A stretch of 64,000 bases of DNA from Paenibacillus borealis. Lineage in GTDB: Bacteria > Bacillota > Bacilli > Paenibacillales > Paenibacillaceae. The position numbers and the translations under genes are program-made. Under the pieces are notes generated by a model. It did not search any database and had not been told where the DNA came from. It worked only from the letters and a program-made list of their open reading frames with translations. Positions 34,617 through 43,635 of the stretch are shown here, one piece after another. Location of the stretch: positions 2,356,001 through 2,420,000 of the forward strand of contig NZ_CP009285.1 of assembly GCF_000758665.1 (NCBI RefSeq), written 5' to 3'. Positions within the stretch are counted from its first letter, which is position 1; each line of letters begins with the position of its first letter.

Positions 34617-35807
34617 ATGATTACGAAGTCGATGAATTCCTATTTGGCCCCGCTGGTCCAGCAGATTCAGCCATCGGGCATCCGTAAGTTTTTTGATCTG
34701 GCTGCTGGCAGCAAGGATATTATTTCACTCGGTGTCGGCGAACCGGATTTCAAGACTCCCTGGCATGTCAGGGAAGCCTGCGTCTACTCGCTGGAACGCG
34801 GTTTCACCGGCTATACCTCAAATGCCGGCATGCCGGAGCTTCGTGAGGGCATTGCCGAATATCTGCAGACCCGCTTCGCGGTGGAATACAATCCGGCGAA
34901 TCAGATTATCGCCACCGTCGGCGGCAGTGAGGCGATTGATCTGGCGCTTCGCGCCTTGATCTCGCCGGGAGACGAGATTCTGATTCCTGAGCCTTGTTAT
35001 ATTTCGTATTCACCAATAACAGCAATTGGCGGCGGGATTCCGGTCGGCATTGAGACCTTCGGAGAGAATAACTTCAAGCTTACCGCGTCTGATCTGGAAG
35101 CCAAGATTACTCCGCGCTCCAAAATTCTCATTCTCTGTTATCCGAGCAATCCGACTGGCGCAATTATGAGCCGCGAGGATTGGGAGCCCATTGCCAAAGT
35201 GGTAGAGAAACATGATCTTATTGTAATTTCGGATGAGATCTATGCTGAACTGACGTATGGAAGCAATCATGTAAGCTTTGCCTCCCTTCCGGGTATGCTC
35301 GACCGGACCATTCTGGTCAGCGGATTCTCCAAGGCCTTCGCCATGACCGGCTGGCGCATGGGCTACGCCTGCGGCCATCCCGATCTGATCTCCGCGATGC
35401 TGAAGATTCACCAGTATACGGTGATGTGTGCACCTTCGATGGGGCAGGTGGCTGCACTTGAAGCGTTGACGAATGGAATGGAAGAGAAGGACCGGATGGC
35501 GGATTCCTATAATCAGCGGCGCCGGCTGATCGTCAAAGGGCTGCGCGATGCCGGGCTGGACTGCCATGAGCCGCAAGGTGCGTTCTATGCATTCCCGAGT
35601 ATTCAGCGCACCGGACTTACCTCAGATCAATTTGCCCAGCGTCTGCTTCTGGAATATAAGGTTGCCGCAGTTCCGGGTAGTGTCTTCGGTCTGGGCGGAG
35701 AAGGATACCTGCGCTGCTCCTATGCAACCTCGGTGTCCCAATTGAACGAAGCCGTAGAACGGATTGGGGCATTTGTCTCACAACTGGCCCGCGAGCGGAC
35801 GGAGTAA
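34617..35807 (+). CDS. alaT: PLP-dependent aminotransferase, AlaT-like
   Basis: The protein has 396 residues, class I/II fold. The PLP-binding lysine is Lys239 in SGFSKAFAMTGWRMGY. Other family marks are YTSNAGMPELREGIAEYL near the N-terminus, 'TVGGSEAIDLALRALI', 'LCYPSNPTGAIM' and the C-terminal Arg in 'YLRCSYATS'. It likely transfers amino groups between alanine or aromatic amino acids and 2-oxoglutarate. It is probably co-transcribed with the Lrp-type regulator. Aspartate or aromatic substrates cannot be excluded. Confidence 0.85.
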   Translation: MITKSMNSYLAPLVQQIQPSGIRKFFDLAAGSKDIISLGVGEPDFKTPWHVREACVYSLERGFTGYTSNAGMPELREGIAEYLQTRFAVEYNPANQIIATVGGSEAIDLALRALISPGDEILIPEPCYISYSPITAIGGGIPVGIETFGENNFKLTASDLEAKITPRSKILILCYPSNPTGAIMSREDWEPIAKVVEKHDLIVISDEIYAELTYGSNHVSFASLPGMLDRTILVSGFSKAFAMTGWRMGYACGHPDLISAMLKIHQYTVMCAPSMGQVAALEALTNGMEEKDRMADSYNQRRRLIVKGLRDAGLDCHEPQGAFYAFPSIQRTGLTSDQFAQRLLLEYKVAAVPGSVFGLGGEGYLRCSYATSVSQLNEAVERIGAFVSQLARERTE

Positions 35808-36000
35808 TGCACACAGAATGAAGTAAATTGAACTATAGCCTATCACCTTTCTATATGGTATTATTTTACTCTAAGGACAAGAAACACCTGTAATACACTT
35901 ACATGGAACTCTTATTCTGGAATAGGGCGCAGGGTCCGGGCAGGAAGAATTCAGTCTCAATATCCGGGGATCACGCAATAATACATTAGGAGGGATGATT

Positions 36001-36255
36001 GTGCTAAGCGCAGATTATTACTTACCTTCCTATGGCGGGGAATGTAGTTCCGGAAGCGGGAAACATCCTCCCAGGGGTGATGCAAATGCACACAGGCTCT
36101 CGCTGGAGAATGAAATTCAGGTGCTCCGCAGCAGAATGGAACAGCTTTTTTTGCAGGAGAACTCCTTTACCTCAGATAATGTGATTGCCATCAGCAGCTT
36201 GCTGGATCTGAAGATTAATGAGTACATGAAAGGCCGCCGCCGCAAGAGCGAGTAA
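36001..36255 (+). CDS. Spo0E-family aspartyl-phosphate phosphatase
   Basis: The GTG at 36001 is preferred because AGGAGGG (35988-35994) directly touches the ATG at 35995, which is too close for initiation. This gives 84 residues. After a short Ser/Gly-rich start, the core (about 37-78) is two helices with the family signature SSLLDLKINEY (S-x2-L-D-x3-I). Family members remove phosphate from Spo0A and delay sporulation. The tail KGRRRKSE is basic. Confidence 0.85.
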   Translation: MLSADYYLPSYGGECSSGSGKHPPRGDANAHRLSLENEIQVLRSRMEQLFLQENSFTSDNVIAISSLLDLKINEYMKGRRRKSE

Positions 36256-36274
36256 TACGGCTAATTCATATTGA

Positions 36275-36311
36275 AACGGATATCTTCCATTGCGGGGGAT
36301 ATCCGTTTTTT
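36275..36311 (+). terminator. Terminator after the Spo0E-like gene
   Basis: AACGGATATC pairs with GATATCCGTT, followed by TTTTTT. Confidence 0.85.
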
Positions 36312-36431
36312 ATTGCGCCACACAGTTGCACAATCTAGGTGATTATGATTTTCGTCTGTTGTGGATGAGTCGCTTTGTACTTGGAACTGATCCGCCCGAA
36401 AGGCGGAATTATTCTTGTATCAGGAATCCCG

Positions 36432-37200
36432 CTGAATCCGCCGAAAGTGGGCGGGATGCGTGAATGAGGGGCAAAAGTGCCCCTGAATCCGCCGAAAATG
36501 ACCGGCAGGCGTGAATGAGGGGCAAAAGTGCCCCTGAATCCGCCGAAAGTGGGCGGGATGCGTGAATGAGGGGCAAAAGTGCCCCTGAATCCACCGAAAA
36601 TGGACGGGATGCGTGTATGAGGAGCAAAAGTGCCCCTGAATCCACCGAAAATGGACGGGATGCGTGAATGAGGGGCAAAAGTGCCCCTGAATCCACCGAA
36701 AATGGACGGGATACGTGAATGAGGAGCAAAAGTGCCCCTGAATCCGCCGAAAATGACCGGCAGGCGTGTATGAGGAGCAAAAGTGCCCCTGAATCCACTG
36801 AAAATGGACGGGATGCGTGAATGAGGGGCAAAAGTGCCCCTGAATCCACCGAAAATGGACGGCAGGCGTGAATGAGGAGCAAAAGTGCCCCTGAATCCGC
36901 CAAAAGTGGGCGGCAGGCGTGAATGAGGGGCAGAAGTGCCCCTGAATCCGCCGAAAGTGGGCGGGATGCGTGAATGAGGGGCAAAAGTGCCCCTGAATCC
37001 GCCGAAAATGACCGGCAGGCGTGAATGAGGAGCAAAAGTGCCCCTGAATCCACCGAAAATGGACGGGATATGTGAATGAGGAGCAAAAGTGCCCCTGAAT
37101 CCGCCGAAAGTGGGCGGCAGGAGGAAAATTAAAGGGATAAATCCCTCTGAATCCGCCGAAAGTGGGCGGCAGGAGGAAAATTAAAAGGATAAATCCCTCT
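36432..37200. repeat. Array of about 15 tandem 51-bp repeats
   Basis: The phrase CTGAATCC recurs at 36432, 36483, 36534 and onward every 51 bp to 37095. Two altered units of 52 bp follow. Each unit holds CCGCCGAAAGTGGGCGG or a variant, then GCGTGAATGAG, then a hairpin AGGGGCA-AAAG-TGCCCCT. In the last two units the hairpin becomes GGGATAAATCCC at the same place. Units adjoin without spacers. The minus-strand frame is open through the array only because 51 is a multiple of 3. The repeat is shared with 10.9-11.1 kb. From 37201 to 37444 I see no gene, only a small hairpin TCACCC-GTGA-GGGTGA with TTTT at 37357-37376. Confidence 0.9.
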
Positions 37201-37444
37201 GATTACGCCAAAAGTGTGCGGGAAGCGGGAAAGAGGAGCTCTGGCATGTGATTTCGCCGGGGACTGGCCCGGAAGTAGTCTGAGGGAAGCATTGAGATGA
37301 GAGGTAACCTTAATACTACCAAAGCTGCACAGACCGCATAAGAGCTCCAGCTTGATTCACCCGTGAGGGTGATTTTATGCTGAATGAATGAAATGATAGG
37401 CTGCATGCTATAACTTGCCGGCGGCAAAGTAGTCAACCTTTTAA

Positions 37445-37473
37445 TTTACATAAATATCCTTTCACAGTATAAT
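37445..37473 (+). promoter_or_regulatory. Promoter of the TetR gene
   Basis: TTTACA (37445-37450), a 17-bp spacer and TATAAT (37468-37473). Confidence 0.75.
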
Positions 37474-37492
37474 GAATGAACAGTCATTCATT
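37471..37492. promoter_or_regulatory. Palindromic TetR operator overlapping the -10 box
   Basis: The perfect arms AATGAATGA (37471-37479) and TCATTCATT (37484-37492) are 4 bp apart. They start in the -10 box and cover the transcription start. The TGAATGA-N4-TCATTCA core is the form bound by FadR/YsiA-type TetR proteins, so autorepression by the adjacent regulator is likely. Confidence 0.75.
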
Positions 37493-37510
37493 TTGAGGGA
37501 GATGGGAATC

Positions 37511-38245
37511 ATGGGTGATAACAGCAAGAGTGATAACAGCAAGAATGATAACAGCAAGAATGATAACAGCAAGAGTGATAATAGCAAGAGTGATAACAGC
37601 AAGAATGATAACAGCAAGAGTGATAATAGCAAGCTGCTGGAACGTAAATTCATTGAGGGCTTTGAGCAATTAGCTCCGGACAAAGCGATCCGGCAGATTA
37701 TCTATCATGCTGTAGAGGTATTCTCCAAGAAAGGCTATGCGGGAACCAAAATCAAGGATATCGCCGCCAGTGCAGGCTTCAGCCAGGGGTATGTCTATAT
37801 GTATTTCAAATCCAAAGACGATATCTTCACCAGGATCGTTGAGCTGGCTTCAGACGGAGCCGGAATGTCGGTGCAATATGCAGCAGAATTAGAGGGGAGC
37901 CCGATGGAGCGGATCACCTGGCTGACGGAGGCCTTCCTCTCACCGGACAGTATTGCCCTGCAGCACTTCCGGCTCATTCTGCTGCAGACGGCCACTTCGG
38001 AAGCCATTCCGGAGGAAGCCAAGCGTGTAGCGAAGGAGAAGATTATGAAGCCGTTCGAGCATCTCGTTCCCCTGATTATTGCCGGGCAGCAGGCGGGAGA
38101 GATTGTTCCGGGAGATCCCGTGGAAATCGCCATCGCGTATTTTTCATTCATACAAGGGCTTGGTATTGCGAGATTGCAGACCACGTCCGCTGCTCCTTTT
38201 CCATCTACAGAACTGGTTCTGCGCTTCATGAAGAGGGAGCGTTAG
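37511..38245 (+). CDS. TetR/AcrR-family regulator with a repeated N-terminal tail
   Basis: The start is taken at the ATG at 37511, 10 nt after GAGGGAG; earlier in-frame ATGs (37472, 37502) lie before or against that site and the first is inside the operator. This gives 244 residues. Residues 2-41 are eight repeats of five residues of the type (S/N)DNSK. The helix-turn-helix follows (about 58-105: AVEVFSKKGYAGTKIKDIAASAGFSQGYVYMYFKSKDDIF), then a ligand domain. It probably represses itself and the hydrolase gene 32 bp downstream. The repeated tail is not part of the TetR fold. Confidence 0.88.
   Translation: MGDNSKSDNSKNDNSKNDNSKSDNSKSDNSKNDNSKSDNSKLLERKFIEGFEQLAPDKAIRQIIYHAVEVFSKKGYAGTKIKDIAASAGFSQGYVYMYFKSKDDIFTRIVELASDGAGMSVQYAAELEGSPMERITWLTEAFLSPDSIALQHFRLILLQTATSEAIPEEAKRVAKEKIMKPFEHLVPLIIAGQQAGEIVPGDPVEIAIAYFSFIQGLGIARLQTTSAAPFPSTELVLRFMKRER
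37514..37633 (+). repeat. Eight in-frame 15-bp repeats in the TetR gene
   Basis: Eight contiguous copies of RRTGATAACAGCAAG or close variants encode the (S/N)DNSK tail. The unit is a multiple of three, so slippage would change tail length without a frameshift. Confidence 0.9.
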
Positions 38246-38277
38246 CCCATTCTATATCCGAAAAGGTGGAGTCAGCC

Positions 38278-39174
38278 ATGGTCAAGGTATTTAAAAGCGA
38301 TGCCGGCAAAGAACAGGTTCTCCGTTCCTATAATGAACTGCTCGGGGGCTGGGGGACAGAGGTTCAGGAGCTGGATATTGAGACTCCTTACGGGACAACA
38401 CATTGTATAACAGCGGGAGAGGCCGGCTTACCGCCCTTGCTGCTGTTCCATGGGGTTGGCGATAATTCGGCGGTGATGTGGCTGCTGAACATGAAGGAGT
38501 TGTCACGGCATTTCTTCTGCATTGCAGTGGATACGCTGGGAGGGCCGGGAAAGAGTATTCCGGGTGCCAGGTTCAATAAGCAGAATTTCAATCAGGTGGA
38601 TTGGATTAACAGCGTCGCTGACGGTTTGAAACGGGAACAATTCTATGTGGCAGGTGTATCGAACGGAGCGTACATGGCCTTCAATTATGCGGTTAACGAG
38701 CCAGGAAGGGTGCTGAAGGCGGTCTGTATGGAAGGAGGAATGGTCACTGCCCCGTTAAAAAGCATGATCCAGACGCTGCTGATGATGTTCCCGGAAATCA
38801 TGGTACCCACCCGCAAAAATCTGCTTAAGGTATTTAATAAGCTCAGTTCGCCGGAATCACGGCTTGCGGAAAAACATCCTAATTTGGCCGAGCATGTCGT
38901 GCTGCTCATGAAGAATCATAACCAGCAGGCGATGTTTGTCCAGAGGATTGAGCTCTATGACAAGGCCCGCGCGGCTATAGTCAGGGATAAGCTGTATTTC
39001 CTGATCGGTGATTACAGGCTGCAGCATAAGAAGGATTTTATAGGCATACTTCAGGACGGGGAATTCCGCTATAGGGTGATCGGGGGGGCAGGCCATGGCA
39101 TCAATATGGAACAGCCGGAGCGGGTCAACCGGGAGCTGATAGAATTTTTGCAGATACAGGGGGGAGTGCAATGA
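38278..39174 (+). CDS. Alpha/beta hydrolase
   Basis: The protein has 298 residues from the ATG at 38278, after AAAGGTGGAG. The fold is shown by LLLFHGVGDNSAVMW (oxyanion loop), the nucleophile elbow VAGVSNGAY with Ser128, and the C-terminal His in GGAGHGINMEQPERV. It has no signal peptide. The substrate is unknown; the neighbouring TetR of FadR-like operator type would allow a lipid or acyl ester, but this is inference. Its stop overlaps the start of the phosphotransferase gene by 4 bp, so these genes form an operon. Confidence 0.85.
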   Translation: MVKVFKSDAGKEQVLRSYNELLGGWGTEVQELDIETPYGTTHCITAGEAGLPPLLLFHGVGDNSAVMWLLNMKELSRHFFCIAVDTLGGPGKSIPGARFNKQNFNQVDWINSVADGLKREQFYVAGVSNGAYMAFNYAVNEPGRVLKAVCMEGGMVTAPLKSMIQTLLMMFPEIMVPTRKNLLKVFNKLSSPESRLAEKHPNLAEHVVLLMKNHNQQAMFVQRIELYDKARAAIVRDKLYFLIGDYRLQHKKDFIGILQDGEFRYRVIGGAGHGINMEQPERVNRELIEFLQIQGGVQ

Positions 39175-40118
39175 TTCCAGAGAGTATCCGGCAGCAGGTG
39201 TTCACAGAGCTTTGCTGTCCTCCTGAAGCGGTCAAGCCGCTTGGAGGGTATAACGACAATGTATTTGAGCTTGAGCGGGCAGGAGCGGAGAATATAGTCG
39301 TCAAAATACTGGATCACACCGTGGTCCCCAAGGAACACACTTTGCCGGAGCTGGAATGGCTGAACTAGCTGCAGGAGAATGAAGTGAATGCGATCCGCCC
39401 GCTGTGCCTGGAGCCCGGGAAGTATATTTACCCGGTGTCAGAGTCTTTTTATTATATTCTGTTCCATAAGGTTAAAGGTACACATGTGAACCGGGAAGAC
39501 AAGACGGTCTGGAATCCGCTGTTATTCGAGCACTGGGGAGAGGCGATGGGAAGGCTGCATTCCTGTGCCCGGAGCTACCAGGCAGTCCATCCGCATCCGC
39601 ATTGGCAGGAGAATATACTTCTGCTGGCAGAGAGGATAGAAACAGCCCCTCTTTTGTCGCAAAAGTGGAAGGTATACCAGGAAGAATTCAGCCGCCTTGG
39701 CACCTCCGGGAATGAATTCGGCCTGATTCATGGCGACCTTCACCCGCATAACTTCCTGCTGCATGGCGGCACGCTGACAGTGATAGATTTCGGGGATGCG
39801 GAATACCACTGGTTTGCGTATGATATTGCCATTGCCGTCTATCATATGGCCCAGACTGTGCCGGAAGGTGCCGGCAAGAAGGATGCTGTGCTGGCATTTT
39901 ATCACGCTTTTATGAAAGGCTACCGCAGGGGGAACCCCGATACCGGATTCATGGCTCAGATCGGCTACTTTATAGATTACAGGCATCTTTATTCTTATAC
40001 CTATCATATGGTGCACACAGACCCGGGCGCGCTTACGGAAGGCCAGAAGACATATCTTGCCCGAATGAGGCGGACGATCGAAGCCGGGGAACCTTGCCTG
40101 GGATTCAGACTGCTGTAA
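39171..40118 (+). pseudogene. APH-type phosphotransferase interrupted by one amber codon
   Basis: The same frame runs from the ATG at 39171 to 40118 with a single in-frame TAG at 39366-39368 (WLN-stop-LQENEV). Without it, the product would have 315 residues. The kinase core is complete: GGYNDNVFEL near the glycine-rich loop, VVKIL with the ATP-binding lysine, LIHGDLHPHNF as catalytic loop and VIDFGDAEYHW as the metal-binding motif. It resembles aminoglycoside/choline/homoserine kinase-like enzymes. Both halves look well conserved, so the stop is recent, is a sequencing error, or is read through. The downstream half has a possible ATG at 39384 but lacks the nucleotide-binding lysine. Confidence 0.85.
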
Positions 40119-40231
40119 TGCTTGTACGTCCCGGGGCGGAGGAAGTGGTGGACCCGGGGCCCGATGGCGGACTCCTGCCGCAGGCATATAATGAATATTC
40201 ACGAATCTGAAGCAGAAAGAGGATGATATTC

Positions 40232-40996
40232 ATGTTACAGGCACAAATGCTGCAGGACCCTTACACCCATGGTGAACTGAAGCTGCAAGGAAACGGAGCT
40301 GTTAATCTGGAGAGCGGGCGGGAATATCCGTTGAAGCACGGATTTCTGGCTTTTTTGGGAGAAGCGGATGCCGAAGGCAGCAACAAAAAATACCTGGAGC
40401 TATATAACAGAATCGCCCGTTTCTACCGGCTGTCCAACAAAGCTTATTTCGCCCTGAAATTCGGCGGGGAACGCAGCTACAGAGAGCAGTTCCTGTCTTC
40501 CCTTGAGCTGCATGGCGGTGACCGGCTACTGGAAACCTCGGTGGGCAGCGGCGATAATTTCCCCTATCTGGGTGTACAGGCAGAGCTGTACGGGCTGGAT
40601 ATCTCCAGCGGAATGCTGAAGCAGGCGGTGCGCAATCTGCGGCGCTGGAAGCTTAAGGGACATCTGTTCCAGGGACAGGCGGAGAAGCTGCCTTTTCGGG
40701 ATAACGTCTTTGATTGTGTCTACCATGTCGGCGGCATCAATTATTTCAGTGATCCGGGAGCTGCGGTACTGGAGATGATCCGGGTGGCGAAGCCGGGCAC
40801 CAGACTGATGATTGCCGATGAGACGGAGAAGCTGGTTAAGGGAACGTACGGGAAGGTGCCGGTGGTTAAGGGGTATTTTCAGCAGGGGGAGGAATTGCCG
40901 GGGGTTCTTGGACTCATCCCGCACAATATGCTGGAGATAGGGTATAAGGAAGTGTGCAAAGGCCTGATGTACTGCATCACCTTCCGCAAGCCTTAA
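40232..40996 (+). CDS. SAM-dependent class I methyltransferase
   Basis: The protein has 254 residues from the ATG at 40232, 9 nt after AAAGAGG; an ATG at 40223 adjoins that site. The N-terminal 45 residues (DPYTHGELKLQGNGAVNLESG, YPLKHGFLAFL) resemble a Trm112-like small domain but lack its cysteines. Motif I is LLETSVGSGDNFPYL (about 96), with GLDISSGMLKQAVRNL and FDCVYHVGGINYFSD after it, as in UbiE/MenG-like enzymes. Substrate unknown. Confidence 0.8.
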   Translation: MLQAQMLQDPYTHGELKLQGNGAVNLESGREYPLKHGFLAFLGEADAEGSNKKYLELYNRIARFYRLSNKAYFALKFGGERSYREQFLSSLELHGGDRLLETSVGSGDNFPYLGVQAELYGLDISSGMLKQAVRNLRRWKLKGHLFQGQAEKLPFRDNVFDCVYHVGGINYFSDPGAAVLEMIRVAKPGTRLMIADETEKLVKGTYGKVPVVKGYFQQGEELPGVLGLIPHNMLEIGYKEVCKGLMYCITFRKP

Positions 40997-41097
40997 GGGA
41001 GTTATTTACATGTCAGAAATGATGATCTTTGTTTGCCTACATACATAAGAACGATTACACTATTACTATGTGATTTGCAACTTAGGAGGGAAATACT

Positions 41098-41664
41098 ATG
41101 GCGATCTATACGCGTACGGGGGATAAAGGGGAAACCTCAGTCATCGGCGGCCGTGTGGGCAAGGACGATGTCCGCGTCGAGGCTTATGGCACCATAGACG
41201 AGCTGAACTGTTTCGTCGGCCAGGCACGGAGCCTGATGGAAGACGAGCGGTTCGCGGATGTCCGGGAGCAGCTGCTGGAGATTCAGCATGAGCTGTTTGA
41301 CTGCGGCTCAGACCTGGCGTTCGTGAAGTTGAGCGAGAACAAATATAAGGTGAAAAGCGAAATGGCCGTACGTCTGGAAGGCTGGATCGACGTGCTGCAG
41401 GCGGAGAATCCGGTGCTGGAGCGTTTCATTCTGCCCGGCGGAAGCCAGCTGTCTTCGGTGCTGCATGTCTGCCGGACCGTCTGCCGCCGCGCGGAGCGCC
41501 GGGCTGTGACCCTGGGACGGAGTGCGGACATCAACCCGGAGGCGGTCATCTATCTGAACAGACTGTCTGATTATTTCTTCGCACTGGCCCGTGTTGCCAA
41601 TACACGGCTGGAAGTTGCTGACGTTGAGTATGTGCGCAGTAAAAAGGTGTTCCGGAACAAATGA
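41098..41664 (+). CDS. pduO: Cob(I)yrinic acid a,c-diamide adenosyltransferase, PduO type
   Basis: The protein has 188 residues with ribosome site TTAGGAGGG. The ATP-binding N-terminus YTRTGDKGETSVIGG and the signature VEAYGTIDELNCFVGQAR, with the C-terminal RRAERRAV and YLNRLSDYFFALAR, define the PduO/MMAB family. It moves the adenosyl group of ATP to cob(I)alamin. This is the last step to coenzyme B12 and complements the biosynthesis operon at 51-64 kb. It overlaps the pseudouridine synthase gene by 4 bp. Confidence 0.93.
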   Translation: MAIYTRTGDKGETSVIGGRVGKDDVRVEAYGTIDELNCFVGQARSLMEDERFADVREQLLEIQHELFDCGSDLAFVKLSENKYKVKSEMAVRLEGWIDVLQAENPVLERFILPGGSQLSSVLHVCRTVCRRAERRAVTLGRSADINPEAVIYLNRLSDYFFALARVANTRLEVADVEYVRSKKVFRNK

Positions 41665-42767
41665 CCAGCTATTATCCGCCGATTACCTATATTGTGCCGC
41701 CGGATGAAGACGGCTGGCTGCTCAAAACCATTCTGCAGAAGCGGATGGATGTCTCCCGCAAGCTGCTGTCCCGTCTGAAGATGACAGACCTCGGAATTAC
41801 GCTGAACGGAGAGCGTGTGTATATTAGTGTTAAGGTAAGCAGCGGAGACCGGGTAGAGATCCGGATGGAGGAAGAAACGTCAGAGGATATCCTGCCGCAG
41901 CCGATTCCTTTTGAGATTCTATATGAAGACGGGCATCTGCTCGTCGTGAACAAAGCCGCGGGGATCATTGTCCATCCGACCCACGGTCATTATACAGAGA
42001 CACTCGCCAACGGAGTGGTTCATTACTGGGCGGAGAAGGGGGAGCGGGTCCGCTTCCGCCCGGTCCACCGGCTGGACCAGGAGACCTCCGGTGTGCTGGT
42101 CATTGCCAAGAACCCGTACAGCCACCAGCATATCTCCGAGCAGATGATCGCCGGAACGGTGGACAAGCGGTATGCTGCTTTTGTGCACGGCGTTCCGGCT
42201 GTGCAGAGCGGCGACATCGACGGTCCGATCGACCGCGACCCGCTGGAGCCGCACCGGCGGATCGTGACGCCGGATGGTTATCCTTCCTTGACCCGGTACG
42301 AGGTCAAGGAGGTCTATCCGCGCGCGGCTTCGCGCGTGGAGCTGAAGCTGGAGAGCGGGCGCACCCATCAGATCCGGGTGCATATGAGCTCGATCGGCTG
42401 TCCGCTGATCGGTGACGGCATGTACCGTCACCCGTTGTACGCCCGCGTGCAGGCGTTAGGCGGGCTGGCTCCGCCGGTCAGCGGAGAGCGGGAGGCTGGG
42501 CTGGTGCTGCCGGGCGGTGAGGCGCAAGAAGCCGGGCTGACGCTGCTGGGCGGAGAGAGGCAAGAGGCAGAGCTGTCGCCGGAGGAAGCGGCGCAGCTGG
42601 CGGAGATCGCGGAGCTGGACGCGTCCATTCCGCGCCAGGCGCTGCATGCGGTGCGGCTGTCCTTCCGGCATCCGGTCACGCATGCCGAACTGGTCTTCGA
42701 AGCTCCGCTGCCGCCGGATATGGCGCTGCTGCAGGCGAAGCTGCGTGAGACTGGGGCCTTGGAATAA
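41661..42767 (+). CDS. RluA/RluD-family pseudouridine synthase with an inserted repeat
   Basis: The protein has 368 residues; the family is usually about 300. An S4-like N-terminus (about 15-85) leads to the catalytic domain, with the active Asp in VHRLDQETSGVLVIAKN, and SGRTHQIRVHMSSIGCPLIGD. Between YRHPLYARVQALGG and PRQALHAVRLSF is an extra segment of about 55 residues with near-repeats EAGLVLPGGEAQ, EAGLTLLGGERQ. It would sit at a surface loop. The enzyme makes pseudouridine in rRNA or tRNA; which site is not known. Confidence 0.9.
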   Translation: MTSYYPPITYIVPPDEDGWLLKTILQKRMDVSRKLLSRLKMTDLGITLNGERVYISVKVSSGDRVEIRMEEETSEDILPQPIPFEILYEDGHLLVVNKAAGIIVHPTHGHYTETLANGVVHYWAEKGERVRFRPVHRLDQETSGVLVIAKNPYSHQHISEQMIAGTVDKRYAAFVHGVPAVQSGDIDGPIDRDPLEPHRRIVTPDGYPSLTRYEVKEVYPRAASRVELKLESGRTHQIRVHMSSIGCPLIGDGMYRHPLYARVQALGGLAPPVSGEREAGLVLPGGEAQEAGLTLLGGERQEAELSPEEAAQLAEIAELDASIPRQALHAVRLSFRHPVTHAELVFEAPLPPDMALLQAKLRETGALE

Positions 42768-42845
42768 CCGTCTCAGCTGCCAGCCGTTATATGAAGGCCG
42801 CTTAGGATTCCGCAGGCCGGTACAGCCAGGCGCCAGCGTGAGATT

Positions 42846-43045
42846 GTGAAATAAGTGCGAGACTGCACTTATTCTCAGCTCTTTAGTCACTCTAAGGCCA
42901 ACAAGTGGATTAAGTACAACTAATTTCAGAGGTTTGGCTGAAAAGTATCGAACGCGCTCAAATTAAGTGTTGAAAATCCAACTAATTCCTGTTAACCTGC
43001 GAATTCACGCTGAATAAATGAACAATTTCCACTTATTATAATTTT
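42846..43045. repeat. Four-hairpin intergenic element B
   Basis: The gap from 42768 to 43242 holds four related inverted motifs. Their right arms are GCACTTATT (42865), CAACTAATT (42917), CAACTAATT (42979) and CCACTTATT (43029), giving steps of 52, 62 and 50 bp. The first is a perfect 9-bp hairpin (AATAAGTGC, 6-nt loop, GCACTTATT). The third pairs AATTA-GTTG with CAAC-TAATT. The rest of the gap (43046-43242) shows no gene or terminator that I can support. Confidence 0.7.
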
Positions 43046-43242
43046 ACTGAATCACTCCGCACATAGCCCGGACGCCTTTACCGGAATAGGCGGCTAGAGG
43101 AGTGGTTAAACGTAGGAACGCAGGTGCGCAGGAGCGCCAATATTCCGGCCCATCCGGCCCACGAATATGGCTGCGCGCCGACAGCCCTAATAATCAGCGC
43201 ACTGCAACACTGCCGCTGCGCATATAATAGAAGGAGAACCCG

Positions 43243-43608
43243 ATGAGTGACTTGAAAGTGTATCAATACCCGAAATGCAGCACCTGCCGCAGCGCGGTGA
43301 AATGGCTGAAGGAGCAGGGGCATGAGCTGGAGCTGCAGCATATTGCCGAGCAGCCGCCCACAGTGGAGGAGCTGCGCGTCCTGCTGAAGAACAGCGGACT
43401 GCCGCTGAAGAAGTTTTTTAATACGAGCGGTGAGGTGTACAAGGAACTTAATCTTAAGGACAAGCTGACCGGTCTTAGCGAAGACGAGCAGCTTGAGCTG
43501 CTCTCCAGCCACGGAATGCTGATCAAGCGTCCGGTTGTCACTGACGGCAAGAAGGTTACAGTCGGCTACAAAGAAGAGCAGTACGCTGAAGCCTGGAGTA
43601 ATACCTAA
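43243..43608 (+). CDS. ArsC/Spx-family thioredoxin-fold protein
   Basis: The protein has 121 residues. The N-terminal active-site-like motif is YPKCSTCRSAVKWL (CxxC), and the C-terminal half has IKRPVVTDGKKVTVGY, the family's conserved Arg-Pro. It matches YffB/Spx-like proteins with arsenate-reductase fold. The Spx Arg and helical RNA-polymerase contacts cannot be judged. There are no arsenic genes nearby, so a redox or regulatory role is more likely. Confidence 0.85.
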   Translation: MSDLKVYQYPKCSTCRSAVKWLKEQGHELELQHIAEQPPTVEELRVLLKNSGLPLKKFFNTSGEVYKELNLKDKLTGLSEDEQLELLSSHGMLIKRPVVTDGKKVTVGYKEEQYAEAWSNT

Positions 43609-43635
43609 ATTACGGAACACAAGGAGAGGTTACAC

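Noticed and set aside
36409..37086. 225-codon minus-strand frame with a 17-residue repeat in the 51-bp array
   Set aside because: The frame is open only because the unit is 51 bp; there is no signal, start site or non-repeat domain.
36432..37200. CRISPR array
   Set aside because: Units are contiguous with no unique spacers, no cas genes are near, and changes are scattered over the whole unit.
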